Shown here piece by piece: positions 10,317 through 17,331 of a stretch of DNA of 39,392 nucleotides. Each line of letters starts with the position of its first letter. Within the stretch, counting starts at the first letter, position 1. The stretch is from JADJNW01 sp964517175 (GTDB lineage Bacteria; Bacteroidota; Bacteroidia; Chitinophagales; Saprospiraceae). Location: assembly GCA_964517175.1 (NCBI GenBank), contig CAZFBU010000017.1, positions 1 to 39,392 of the forward strand, in the 5' to 3' direction. The position numbers were made by a program, and so were the translations under genes. The notes beneath the pieces are model-generated. The model was given only the letters and a program-made list of their open reading frames with translations. It was not told the origin of the DNA and did no database searches.

Positions 10317-10340
10317 ATTTTACTGTACGAACAGTAAAAT
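10317..10340 (-). terminator. perfect 10-bp inverted repeat after the proline dehydrogenase gene
   Basis: ATTTTACTGT (10317-10326), loop ACGA, ACAGTAAAAT (10331-10340): a perfect 10-bp stem with a 4-nt loop, extendable by a U-G and an A-U pair. It lies 75 nt past the minus-strand stop of the DUF368-aroE-PRODH cluster and is followed on that strand by ATTTAACTTTT, so it fits a terminator. The AT-rich symmetric arms would also suit a protein-binding operator. Confidence 0.5.
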
Positions 10341-10414
10341 GTGAATAGCGCTGTAATGTTCCAGCACAGATGGTAAGTTTCCTTTGTAGTATGTTAAGTA
10401 CCTGAGCGCAAAAA

Positions 10415-11650
10415 CTAGGCGATACCGCGTCTTTTCAGTTCGCGTATTACCAGTTCGTATTCGCGCGTCATATCTCCGGTTACGGATGTATTTTCCTGTG
10501 CCCGGCGTATCAAATAGGGCACCACTTCCCGAACCGGACCATAAGGTACATATTTTGCGACATTGAAGCCTGATTTTACCAGATTAAATGTCAAATTATC
10601 GCTCATTCCGTACAACTGCGAAAACCACAAATGCGGGTGATCGCGCGGAATACCTCGCCGGGCCGTCAGTTCCGCTTGCAACATGGCGCTGTTGGCATTG
10701 TGTGAAGCATTACAGGAAGCAATCTCTTCGTAGTGATCCACGCAGAAGCGAATGCCCGTGTCAAAAGCATCGTCTGTTGCTTGTTTGGTAGCATGAATAG
10801 GGGAAGGATAACCCAGGCGTGCCGCTCGCTCCCGCTCTTTGTCCATGTACGCTCCCCGCACGAGTTTTGCGCCCAGCAGGTAGCCTTCCTTCTTTGCCTG
10901 GTTGTAGGAATTCATCAGGTACTTCAACTGATCGGTCCGGTACATCTGAAAAGTGTTGTACACCACAACCTGCTTGCGGTTGTAACGCTTCATCATCAGG
11001 TTGACCAGGTGATTGATGGTATCCTGAATCCAGGTTTCTTCTGCATCGATATAAATCCCGACCTGCCGCTGGCTGGCGATGTAGCAGATGCTGTCTATTC
11101 GCTTCAGCACGTTTTTGTACTCCGCCCGCTCTTCTGCCGACAACACATCGCCCCGCTGAATGGCTTCCAGCAGGCCAAACCGCGCCATTCCCGTCACTTT
11201 GGCGCTCACCATCGGCACCCCGGATGTGCGCGAAGCAAACTCAATCGCCCGGATCGTTTCATTCATGGTGTGATTGAAATCCTCCTCTTTTTCTTTTGCT
11301 TCCGCTCCGTAATCCAGGATAGTGGAAACATTGAATTCCTGCAGTTTGTCAATAGTTGGCATAGATTCCAGCAGCGTGGTTCCGCCGCAGAATTGCTCGT
11401 AAATCGTGTTCTTAACGATCCCCTCTACAAAAGGCAGGCGCATTTTAATAGCAGCCAGACCAAGCTTAGACCCCAGCCCTACGAGCCAGTGCTTGTTCAT
11501 CAAACCAAACAGCCAGGCCGATTTGCGCAGCGCCTCATCTGATTTATAGGCAAATGCGATTGCTGAGTTGTTGAAATCCGGCAGATCATTGTGATTAAGC
11601 TCGTTGTCCGTTGCCGTCGTTTTATTCGTTCGATTGTTGGTATTCTCCAT
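10415..11650 (-). CDS. putA: proline dehydrogenase (monofunctional)
   Basis: A 411-residue FAD-dependent proline dehydrogenase, which oxidises L-proline to pyrroline-5-carboxylate and passes electrons to the quinone pool. The length fits the single-function PRODH type rather than the bifunctional PutA. Visible family motifs are the strand GIYIDAEETWIQD, the segment LGAKLVRGAYMDKERERA with the conserved Arg/Lys pattern around the active site, and the C-terminal YVPYGPVREVVPYLIRRAQEN, whose Arg pair binds the proline carboxylate. No P5C dehydrogenase domain or DNA-binding domain is present. It is the last gene of a three-gene cluster; its ATG is 14 bp after the aroE stop. A polar, Asn/Thr-rich first 25 residues precede the conserved part and may be disordered. 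The symbol refers to the PRODH function only. Confidence 0.93.
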   Translation of the reverse strand: MENTNNRTNKTTATDNELNHNDLPDFNNSAIAFAYKSDEALRKSAWLFGLMNKHWLVGLGSKLGLAAIKMRLPFVEGIVKNTIYEQFCGGTTLLESMPTIDKLQEFNVSTILDYGAEAKEKEEDFNHTMNETIRAIEFASRTSGVPMVSAKVTGMARFGLLEAIQRGDVLSAEERAEYKNVLKRIDSICYIASQRQVGIYIDAEETWIQDTINHLVNLMMKRYNRKQVVVYNTFQMYRTDQLKYLMNSYNQAKKEGYLLGAKLVRGAYMDKERERAARLGYPSPIHATKQATDDAFDTGIRFCVDHYEEIASCNASHNANSAMLQAELTARRGIPRDHPHLWFSQLYGMSDNLTFNLVKSGFNVAKYVPYGPVREVVPYLIRRAQENTSVTGDMTREYELVIRELKRRGIA

Positions 11651-11664
11651 ATTTGGCTTTGCTA

Positions 11665-12465
11665 TTATCCGATGAAGTTGGTGCTGTTTTTATTCCAAAT
11701 TTTCCAGGCTTGCTCCGCCTGACCATGCAGCATGGACAAACCATTTGCCACAACAGCCCCCTGCGCTCGTCCTTTTTGCATAAATGCCGTACGCTCAGGA
11801 TTGTAAACCAAATCATACAGCAAATGTTCTTTACGAATACAATGATAAGGAATATTGGGAAAACTTCCAATATTTGGTGTCATCCCCAATGGCGTTGTAT
11901 TAATAATTAACGTATGCTGCCGCAGCAAATCCGCTCTCAATTCGTCATAAGTTAAGTCTCCTTTGCCAGCTTCGCGAGAAACGGAAAGAAAGGCAATATT
12001 CATTTTTTTCAAAACAAACTGCACGGCTTTTGCCGCACCGCCGGTGCCCAACACGAGCGCCTTTTCCGGCTGCTGCCCACTTTCTTCAAATAGTGCGCGT
12101 AGGGATTGTTCAAACCCAAAAGCATCCGTATTGAAACCTTTGGTTTTTCCATCCCCGATTTTTATAGCATTGACCGCCCCGATGGCTTGCGCACTTTCGT
12201 CCAGTTCATCCAGGTGTAGAATGACGACCTGCTTGTACGGAATGGTGACGTTCAGTCCCTGCAGGTTCGGGTAGGTTTGAATTAAGTCGGGAAACAACGC
12301 GATATTTTCCAACGGAAACAATTCGTAAAAAGCGTTGCGAATATGTTCGCGTTCAAATTTTTGCGAAAAATATTTTTTGGAAAAGGAGTGTGACAACGGA
12401 TACCCAATCAGCCCGAACAGCCGTTCATATTTCAACAATTCCGGTTGTAATTCCAACTCACGCAT
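11665..12465 (-). CDS. aroE: shikimate dehydrogenase
   Basis: A 266-residue NADP-dependent shikimate dehydrogenase (3-dehydroshikimate to shikimate, step four of the chorismate pathway), cytoplasmic. The substrate-binding GYPLSHSFS (21-29) and NVTIPYK with catalytic Lys78 are intact. The Rossmann turn GTGGAAKAV and the NTDAFGF segment follow, and the C-terminal VVANGLSMLHGQAEQAWKIW is typical. An open frame extends 25 codons further upstream, but that part overlaps the DUF368 gene. The ATG at 12465 gives the normal family N-terminus, is preceded on the minus strand by AAAGGA, and overlaps the upstream stop by 8 bp, suggesting translational coupling. The other shikimate gene here, aroC, is 8 kb away and on the other strand. 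Confidence 0.95.
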   Translation of the reverse strand: MRELELQPELLKYERLFGLIGYPLSHSFSKKYFSQKFEREHIRNAFYELFPLENIALFPDLIQTYPNLQGLNVTIPYKQVVILHLDELDESAQAIGAVNAIKIGDGKTKGFNTDAFGFEQSLRALFEESGQQPEKALVLGTGGAAKAVQFVLKKMNIAFLSVSREAGKGDLTYDELRADLLRQHTLIINTTPLGMTPNIGSFPNIPYHCIRKEHLLYDLVYNPERTAFMQKGRAQGAVVANGLSMLHGQAEQAWKIWNKNSTNFIG

Positions 12466-13402
12466 GTTCCTTTTTTTGACCGGCACGTTCCAGAACAAAC
12501 ACCACTGCAAAGCCAATGACCATACAAATAAGGACGCCAACGATCATCGGATCGCCTTCGTACTGCACTGGCAGCACGCTACGCTCCAGGAAAGGCACCT
12601 GCTCGCCTTTGCTGTTGATGCGGTATTCCAATACATTGCGCCAGGGCCAAATTTTATTCAGCGAACCAAGCATAAATCCCGTCAGCAAAGCAAGCGTCCG
12701 GTTGTGGTATTTTTTAAACATCCAACTCAGCACCCGCGAAAAAGTTGCCAGCCCGGTCAGGCAGCCCAGCGCAAAAACGGCTACAATCAGCAAACTTTTG
12801 GTGTCAAAGTTGGAAAGCAGCGACCGCACCGTACCGATCACCGTCGTGTACATGCCCATCAGCAAAAGCACAAAACTGCCGGATATGCCCGGCAGAATCA
12901 AGGCAGAAATGGCAATCGCACCGGCAATGAACACAAACCACAACGCTTCCGAACCTTGCGCCGGCGTAGCAACGGTGATGAAAAACGCAACCAGCGCACC
13001 GGAAGCAAGGGTGGCAATTTCGCGGGAAGTCCATCCGGTAACCTGCCGCGCAATGTACGCCGCTGATGCCAGAATCAAACCAAAGAAAAATGCCCAGAGC
13101 AACTCCGGGTAATTTTCCAGCAAATGCGATACCCCGAAGATACCGATAATGACACCGGTTGCCATGCCAGCGAGCAACGCCAGCACAAACGTGCCGTCTG
13201 TCCGCTTCCAGGCTTCGGCAATGCCGCCTTCCCGAAAGGCAGCGACAATCTCCGGACCGAGAATATTCTTGATCGCCCGAATCAGGCGCTCGTAAATGCC
13301 GGTGATAAAAGCGATCGTTCCTCCGGAGACGCCCGGGATGACTTCGGCAATGCCCATCGCCAATCCGCGCAATGCAGTAAAAATATTCGTTTTCCAATTC
13401 AT
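12458..13402 (-). CDS. DUF368 membrane protein, putative undecaprenyl-phosphate transporter (PopT type)
   Basis: A 314-residue polytopic inner-membrane protein of the DUF368 family. Members of this family (PopT) have been shown to help recycle undecaprenyl phosphate across the cytoplasmic membrane, the carrier for peptidoglycan and other glycans. Two related motifs face each other in the two halves: EVIPGVSGGTIAFITGIY (from about residue 20) and LILPGISGSFVLLLMGMY. About eight hydrophobic segments are seen. The frame is open for 27 codons further upstream, but that stretch reads like non-coding sequence, so the ATG at 13402 (MNWKTNIFTALRG) is chosen. It heads a cluster with aroE (8 bp overlap) and proline dehydrogenase. 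Aromatic and envelope metabolism have no obvious shared regulation, so the grouping may be incidental. Confidence 0.88.
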   Translation of the reverse strand: MNWKTNIFTALRGLAMGIAEVIPGVSGGTIAFITGIYERLIRAIKNILGPEIVAAFREGGIAEAWKRTDGTFVLALLAGMATGVIIGIFGVSHLLENYPELLWAFFFGLILASAAYIARQVTGWTSREIATLASGALVAFFITVATPAQGSEALWFVFIAGAIAISALILPGISGSFVLLLMGMYTTVIGTVRSLLSNFDTKSLLIVAVFALGCLTGLATFSRVLSWMFKKYHNRTLALLTGFMLGSLNKIWPWRNVLEYRINSKGEQVPFLERSVLPVQYEGDPMIVGVLICMVIGFAVVFVLERAGQKKEHA

Positions 13403-13543
13403 GCGGTAAAGGTAAACATTTGGTGGAAAGGTGTAGCGGTCAGGATTTGCAAAAATCTGGAGATTTTGTAAATCTCTGACCAAGCGCAGCGGAGTTTACG
13501 ATGCATCCGGTTGTAAACATCCCGATCCGCCGAAAGGCAAAAA

Positions 13544-13565
13544 AATATCAAAATATCCCAATATC
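13544..13565. repeat. AATATCnn octamer repeat running into a gap
   Basis: AATATC occurs at 13544-13549, 13552-13557 and 13560-13565 with an exact 8-bp period, and the last copy touches the N run. A longer array probably continues in the gap and may have caused the assembly break. Confidence 0.55.
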
Positions 13566-13665
13566 NNNNNNNNNNNNNNNNNNNNNNNNNNNNNNNNNNN
13601 NNNNNNNNNNNNNNNNNNNNNNNNNNNNNNNNNNNNNNNNNNNNNNNNNNNNNNNNNNNNNNNNN
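13566..13665. other. assembly gap (100 N)
   Basis: Exactly 100 N. It hides the C-terminus of the S1/P1-like protein gene. A simple repeat adjoins its left edge. Confidence 0.98.
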
Positions 13666-14633
13666 CCGAGGCGCTCCTCGTAGCAGTATTGCCTGTCTTC
13701 CGGAAAAGTTCGACTCAGTTCTTTTTCGATCAGCAGCACGCTATCCAGCAGTTGATGACTATCCAACACCATGTTCCAGAAGTAATCCTTCGGATTTTCG
13801 ATGTAAACAGGTTTGCCCACAAAGAAATCGTACGTTTCATCGGCGTACAATTCCGGCAGGCGACTCTCCCAAAAGGCGTGCAGCCCCAACTGGTCGGTTA
13901 GTTGTCCGTTATAATTCTCGGTAGTGTGCAGGGGCACGTGCGCGTCGCCGATGTAATGCCCCATTTCGGCGGAGAGGCGAAGCACCCTTGTAAAATCGCG
14001 TTTGCGAAAAGCCTCGGTGAGGTAGCCCTGCATCCGCAGCAGGTGATAGGGCAAAACGCCGTGCTCCGAAAAGCGATCAACGGCAAAAGCATTGTCGCAA
14101 TTCAATTCATAACCAATGAGTTGTGACAGGCTATCGCAATTCACCGACCATTCGTCTTCGTAGTATTGAGGCAGGATATTATCGTAGAAAAAATTGCGAT
14201 ACGCCCGTTGTTCGACGATAACCCCGCTTTGTGATTGCAAAAAATCGCCTTCCGATTTGATAACATCATTGCCAAACAAATGCACCGTATCCAGTTTGGT
14301 TGTCACGTAGTAAACATCAGTATATTTCATCAGCGCGGCGGTCCAGTCGCGTGGTACTTCCTCAAAAGGATAGACGCCCCATTTGTCGATATCGATGTAG
14401 TGGCGCGGTGCTTCATGTTTGGTGGCGTAGCGGCGTTTGTCGGGGTCAACGGCATGCTCGGTGATGTATTCGATGTGTTTTTTGTAAAAAACGATCATTT
14501 CGGGTGGCAGGGTAAAAACGGCCATTCGATTGATACGGCGATGCCCGAAGAAGCCCCATTCGGGCGCAGTGGAAGCAGGCAACAGGAATAAGAGCAGCAG
14601 TACGACCGGCAAAATATGATGTTGTCTGTGCAT
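13666..14633 (-). CDS. secreted zinc-dependent phospholipase C / S1-P1 nuclease-like protein, C-terminus lost in gap
   Basis: About 322 residues before the gap. A signal peptide (MHRQHHILPVVLLLLFLLPAS) is followed at once by WGFFGHRRINRMA, where the mature N-terminal Trp and nearby His are the zinc ligands typical of the S1/P1 nuclease and zinc phospholipase C fold. A second ligand cluster, MGHYIGDAHVPLHTTENYNG, with the HxxxD and DxHxPxH patterns, and HAFWESRLPE complete the signature. A secreted metal-dependent phosphoester hydrolase acting on lipids or nucleic acids is likely, but the substrate cannot be chosen. The frame could start two codons earlier at TTG; ATG at 14633 is preferred. 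A good promoter lies just upstream. Confidence 0.8.
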
Positions 14634-14665
14634 ATTCAAAATTCAGGTTTTAACGTCCAATTACT

Positions 14666-14696
14666 CAAAATTAGCGCAAGTACAGGAAGAATGCAA
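14666..14696 (-). promoter_or_regulatory. promoter of the S1/P1-like gene
   Basis: On the minus strand TTG (14696-14694), a 20-nt spacer, then TAATTTTG (14673-14666) matches the Bacteroidota pattern TTG-N17-23-TAnnTTTG. The -7 element ends 32 nt before the ATG at 14633, leaving a leader of about 25 nt. Both elements and the spacing agree, so this is one of the better promoter candidates in the window. Confidence 0.55.
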
Positions 14697-14707
14697 GCGA
14701 AAACGCT

Positions 14708-15118
14708 TTATTCCGGTTTGCAGCTTTCCAACGCTATTTTTACCGCTTCAAATTTCACATAACCGTAGTCGTTGCCCCAAGCCTGATTGATGTAATTGAT
14801 CACATTGGTAATTTCAAAATCAGAAAGCTGCGGCACGCCGGGCATTGCCTGATTGTACGTCGTATCATTCACAACAACCGATCCTTCCATACCATAACGG
14901 ATGATGCACGCCATGCGCACGGGGTCAGCTTCAACGTAGTCTGCGCCCCGCAATGGCGGAATGAGTCCGCGCAGGCCCGTACCGTCTTCCATATGGCAAT
15001 TGGCGCAAAAGTTTTTATACAGAATTTCGCCCTGCCAAAATGGTGGACGCGTTTCACAGTTGGATAGAAAAATGGCGATTAGGAGTGAAAAAATCACAAA
15101 GGCAACTTTCGTTTTCAT
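14708..15118 (-). CDS. monohaem cytochrome c lipoprotein
   Basis: A 136-residue small class I-type c cytochrome. The signal sequence MKTKVAFVIFSLLIAIFLSNC ends in a lipobox with Cys21, so it should be lipid-anchored on the periplasmic side. The haem-binding CANCH is at 38-42. The sixth ligand is probably the Met in QAMPGVPQLSD, and a final helix (FEITNVINYINQAWG) is the typical C-terminal cytochrome helix. Likely role: electron carrier for a respiratory complex or a periplasmic oxidoreductase; no partner enzyme adjoins it. The frame is open another 51 codons upstream, but that part runs through a repeat-rich intergenic element and lacks a signal peptide, so ATG 15118 is chosen. It follows arfB on the same strand with 127 bp between. 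Confidence 0.9.
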   Translation of the reverse strand: MKTKVAFVIFSLLIAIFLSNCETRPPFWQGEILYKNFCANCHMEDGTGLRGLIPPLRGADYVEADPVRMACIIRYGMEGSVVVNDTTYNQAMPGVPQLSDFEITNVINYINQAWGNDYGYVKFEAVKIALESCKPE

Positions 15119-15163
15119 CAACAATGTTTTCTGAATGGAACAACAAAAATGGAAAAGGGTTAT

Positions 15164-15240
15164 GGGAAGTCGGAAATCGGAAGTGGGAAGTTGAGCGCAG
15201 CGAAATCCCGTACCGCAGGTCGGGATGGGAAGTGGGAAGG
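15164..15240. repeat. repeat-hairpin-repeat element between arfB and the cytochrome gene
   Basis: A 12-bp direct repeat GGAAGTGGGAAG occurs at 15179-15190 and 15228-15239. Between the copies sits a hairpin ATCCCG-t-ACC / GGT-CGGGAT (15205-15226, one bulged T). Further GGGAAGT/GGAAATC units extend to the left. It is purine-rich on the plus strand, unlike the flanking genes. It looks like a dispersed, structured intergenic repeat; no terminal inverted repeats or transposase are seen. Confidence 0.55.
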
Positions 15241-15245
15241 AAAGA

Positions 15246-15671
15246 TTATTGCAGGGAGGAAGGAAAATCAATCTTCCGGCGATTGGCTTTTTTCTCGGCG
15301 TGTTGTTTTTTGTATTGAAGGCGCTTGCGCTCGTCAGCTTTGAAAGCGCCGGTTTTTGCTCGCTTTTTACGAGGCTTCAGAGCAGCTTCTATCAACTCGT
15401 CAAATTTTTTGATGACCGCTTTTTTATTCTGCAATTGCGAACGCGAAGTGTCAGAAACCAACTGCAATAGCCCCTCCTGCGTGATGCGATTGGACAGCCT
15501 TTCCAGAATGAAAGCCTTTTCTTTTTCGCTCAACACGGCTGAATGCACTACGTCGAACAGCAACTCAACCCGCGTAGCCACTTTGTTGACGTGCTGCCCG
15601 CCGCTGCCGGAGCTTCGCGACATCCTGAAAGTCAACTCTTTATGTAAATCCTGAAGGTTCATTTTATCCAT
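15246..15671 (-). CDS. arfB: peptidyl-tRNA hydrolase ArfB (alternative ribosome rescue)
   Basis: A 141-residue release-factor-like hydrolase (ArfB/YaeJ) that frees peptides from ribosomes stalled on truncated mRNA. The catalytic GGQ is at 24-26 in SRSSGSGGQHVNKVATRVEL, where the residues around it match the stop-codon-independent ArfB type. The basic C-terminal tail (KPRKKRAKTGAFKADERKRLQYKK) is the part known to enter the empty mRNA channel. Length is normal for the family. No codon-recognition domain is present, which excludes RF1/RF2. The ATG at 15671 is used; the Met four codons in is an alternative. It is divergent from the photolyase gene across 164 bp. Confidence 0.93.
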   Translation of the reverse strand: MDKMNLQDLHKELTFRMSRSSGSGGQHVNKVATRVELLFDVVHSAVLSEKEKAFILERLSNRITQEGLLQLVSDTSRSQLQNKKAVIKKFDELIEAALKPRKKRAKTGAFKADERKRLQYKKQHAEKKANRRKIDFPSSLQ

Positions 15672-15695
15672 TTTTCAGTTTTTTTAACGCAAAAG

Positions 15696-15715
15696 GGTGG
15701 AAATAAGTTTCCGCC
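15696..15715. repeat. 8-bp hairpin between arfB and photolyase genes
   Basis: GGTGGAAA (15696-15703), loop TAAG, TTTCCGCC (15708-15715). All pairs are Watson-Crick except one that would be U-G in RNA. It lies 25 nt upstream of the arfB start and could sit in its leader or be a regulator site. Confidence 0.35.
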
Positions 15716-15797
15716 ATCGGTGTCATATAAGCCGAAGATTGTTTTTCGTATGTAAAATTTGAAAAATTAACAAACCAAAAAACCTGTCCATTGTTCT

Positions 15798-15819
15798 ACT
15801 TTCAAATCTTATTGAAAGT
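15798..15819 (+). promoter_or_regulatory. perfect inverted repeat just upstream of the photolyase start
   Basis: ACTTTCAA (15798-15805), six-base spacer, TTGAAAGT (15812-15819). The right arm ends 16 nt before the ATG at 15836. The perfect 8-bp arms and position suggest an operator or a leader hairpin affecting translation. Which regulator is involved cannot be told. Confidence 0.45.
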
Positions 15820-15835
15820 TTTAAATCTCGAAACT

Positions 15836-17275
15836 ATGCATAAAGTACGTTCTATAGTTTGGTTCAGGCAGGATTTGAGGTTGCACGATAATGAGGCGCT
15901 GTTGGAGGCGCTGAAATTGTCGGACGAAGTGATCCCGGTGTATGTGTTTGACGAACGGGTATTTCGGGGCGAAACGCGCTTTGGCTTCCCTAAAACGGGA
16001 AAGTTTCGGGCTAAATTCATCATCGAAAGCATTCACGATCTGCGGCAATCTTTGCAAAAAATCGGTAGCAACCTAATCGTTCGCATCGGCAAACCGGAAG
16101 AAGAAATTTTTAACATTGCAAAGGAGGCAAAAACCAGTTGGGTCTTTTGCAACCGGGAACGCACGCGGGAAGAGGTGGAAGTACAGGATGTACTGGAGAA
16201 GAATTTGTGGTCGGTCGGTCAGGAAATTCGCTACTCGCGCGGAAAAATGCTGTACTACACAGCCGATCTGCCGTTCCCGATTACACACACGCCGGATGTT
16301 TTCACGCAGTTCCGCAAGGAAGTGGAACGTTATGTCCGCGTGCGCGAACCGCTCCCCTCGCCTGCTGCCAAAGATTTTCACCCCCTTACAGTACAGCTTG
16401 AAGCGGGGGATATTCCTTGCATTGCGACGTTTGGCTGGGAAGATTTCGAGCCGGATGCCCGAACCGTTATCAATTTCAAAGGCGGTGAAACGGAAGGACG
16501 GAAGCGATTAAATTATTATCTCTGGGAATCCAGTCATGTTAAAACCTACAAAAAGACCCGCAATGGACTGATCGGCGGCGATTACTCTTCCAAATTTTCG
16601 CCCTGGCTGGCGCAGGGGTGCTTGTCGCCCAAGCAAATATATTATGAACTAAGCAACTTTGAAAAGGCAAAAGGGGGCAATGAATCTACCTACTGGCTGT
16701 TTTTTGAGCTGATTTGGCGCGACTTCTTCCGCTTCCTGGCAAAAAAGTATGGAAACAAAATTTTCCTGAAAGGCGGCACAAAAGGCGAAGCAGACCCCCG
16801 ATGGCACGAGAATCCCAAGCTTTTCAGCCAATGGGCAGAAGCCCGCACGGGCGTACCTTTCATCGACGCGAACATGCGCGAGCTGAACAGCACGGGCTTT
16901 ATGTCCAATCGAGGTCGGCAAAATGTAGCGAGTTTTTTGGTGAAAGATTTGCAGATCAACTGGCAGATGGGCGCAGAATATTTTGAATCCCTACTCATTG
17001 ATTACGATGTGACCAGCAACTGGGGCAACTGGAATTATGTAGCCGGCGTCGGTAGCGACCCCCGGGAAGATCGCTACTTTAACATCCTCTCACAAGCACA
17101 GCGTTACGACCCGAAGGGCGAGTACGTAAAGCTTTGGATTCCGGAACTCGCGGATGTACCGGCGGAGAAAATCCACCAGCCGGATATGCTTTCCTACGCC
17201 GAGCAGGAGGCCCTGCACGTGAAAATCGGGGCGGATTACCCCAAAGCGATGGTCGCCACATCGAAATGGGCGTAG
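15836..17275 (+). CDS. DASH-type cryptochrome / deoxyribodipyrimidine photolyase
   Basis: A 479-residue flavoprotein of the photolyase/cryptochrome family. Residues 1-~130 form the alpha/beta antenna domain (SIVWFRQDLRLHDNEAL at the start). The helical FAD domain follows, with STYWLFFELIWRDFFRF, the FAD-binding SNRGRQNVASFLVKDL and SNWGNWNYVAGVGSDPREDR. These last motifs resemble the DASH subgroup, which repairs cyclobutane pyrimidine dimers in single-stranded or looped DNA with blue light. A classical CPD photolyase cannot be fully excluded without a tree. The frame is open 15 codons earlier, but ATG 15836 gives the normal N-terminus. A palindrome lies just upstream and a strong hairpin follows the stop. 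Confidence 0.9.
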   Translation: MHKVRSIVWFRQDLRLHDNEALLEALKLSDEVIPVYVFDERVFRGETRFGFPKTGKFRAKFIIESIHDLRQSLQKIGSNLIVRIGKPEEEIFNIAKEAKTSWVFCNRERTREEVEVQDVLEKNLWSVGQEIRYSRGKMLYYTADLPFPITHTPDVFTQFRKEVERYVRVREPLPSPAAKDFHPLTVQLEAGDIPCIATFGWEDFEPDARTVINFKGGETEGRKRLNYYLWESSHVKTYKKTRNGLIGGDYSSKFSPWLAQGCLSPKQIYYELSNFEKAKGGNESTYWLFFELIWRDFFRFLAKKYGNKIFLKGGTKGEADPRWHENPKLFSQWAEARTGVPFIDANMRELNSTGFMSNRGRQNVASFLVKDLQINWQMGAEYFESLLIDYDVTSNWGNWNYVAGVGSDPREDRYFNILSQAQRYDPKGEYVKLWIPELADVPAEKIHQPDMLSYAEQEALHVKIGADYPKAMVATSKWA

Positions 17276-17280
17276 CAGCA

Positions 17281-17320
17281 GAGCCGATGGCGTCGCCCGA
17301 ACTTCGGCGGCCATCGGCTC
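17281..17320. terminator. bidirectional hairpin between convergent photolyase and lipoprotein genes
   Basis: GAGCCGATGGC (17281-17291) pairs perfectly with GCCATCGGCTC (17310-17320): an 11-bp GC-rich stem with an 18-nt loop. It begins 5 nt after the photolyase stop and ends 11 nt before the stop of the minus-strand lipoprotein gene. No T tract follows on the plus strand, but the placement is what a shared terminator would have. Confidence 0.65.
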
Positions 17321-17331
17321 CAATGTCTATC

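Larger units (their letters stand above)
10016..10414. other. 399 bp AT-rich intergenic region
   Basis: It separates the end of the proline dehydrogenase operon from the start of the type IX cargo gene; both are on the minus strand. It contains a perfect 10-bp inverted repeat (10317-10340) and a 17-bp palindrome overlapping a promoter-like element (10216-10233). A plus-strand open frame at 10071-10337 has no protein-like features and is not called. Confidence 0.8.

Noticed and set aside
10071..10337. Plus-strand frame of 88 codons in the gene-free stretch
   Set aside because: No family similarity, no promoter, and it covers the inverted repeat and the palindrome of the opposite strand's regulatory region.
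10733..11542. 269-codon plus-strand frame opposite proline dehydrogenase
   Set aside because: Antisense shadow of a confidently identified enzyme; the product is Leu/His/Gln-rich without motifs.
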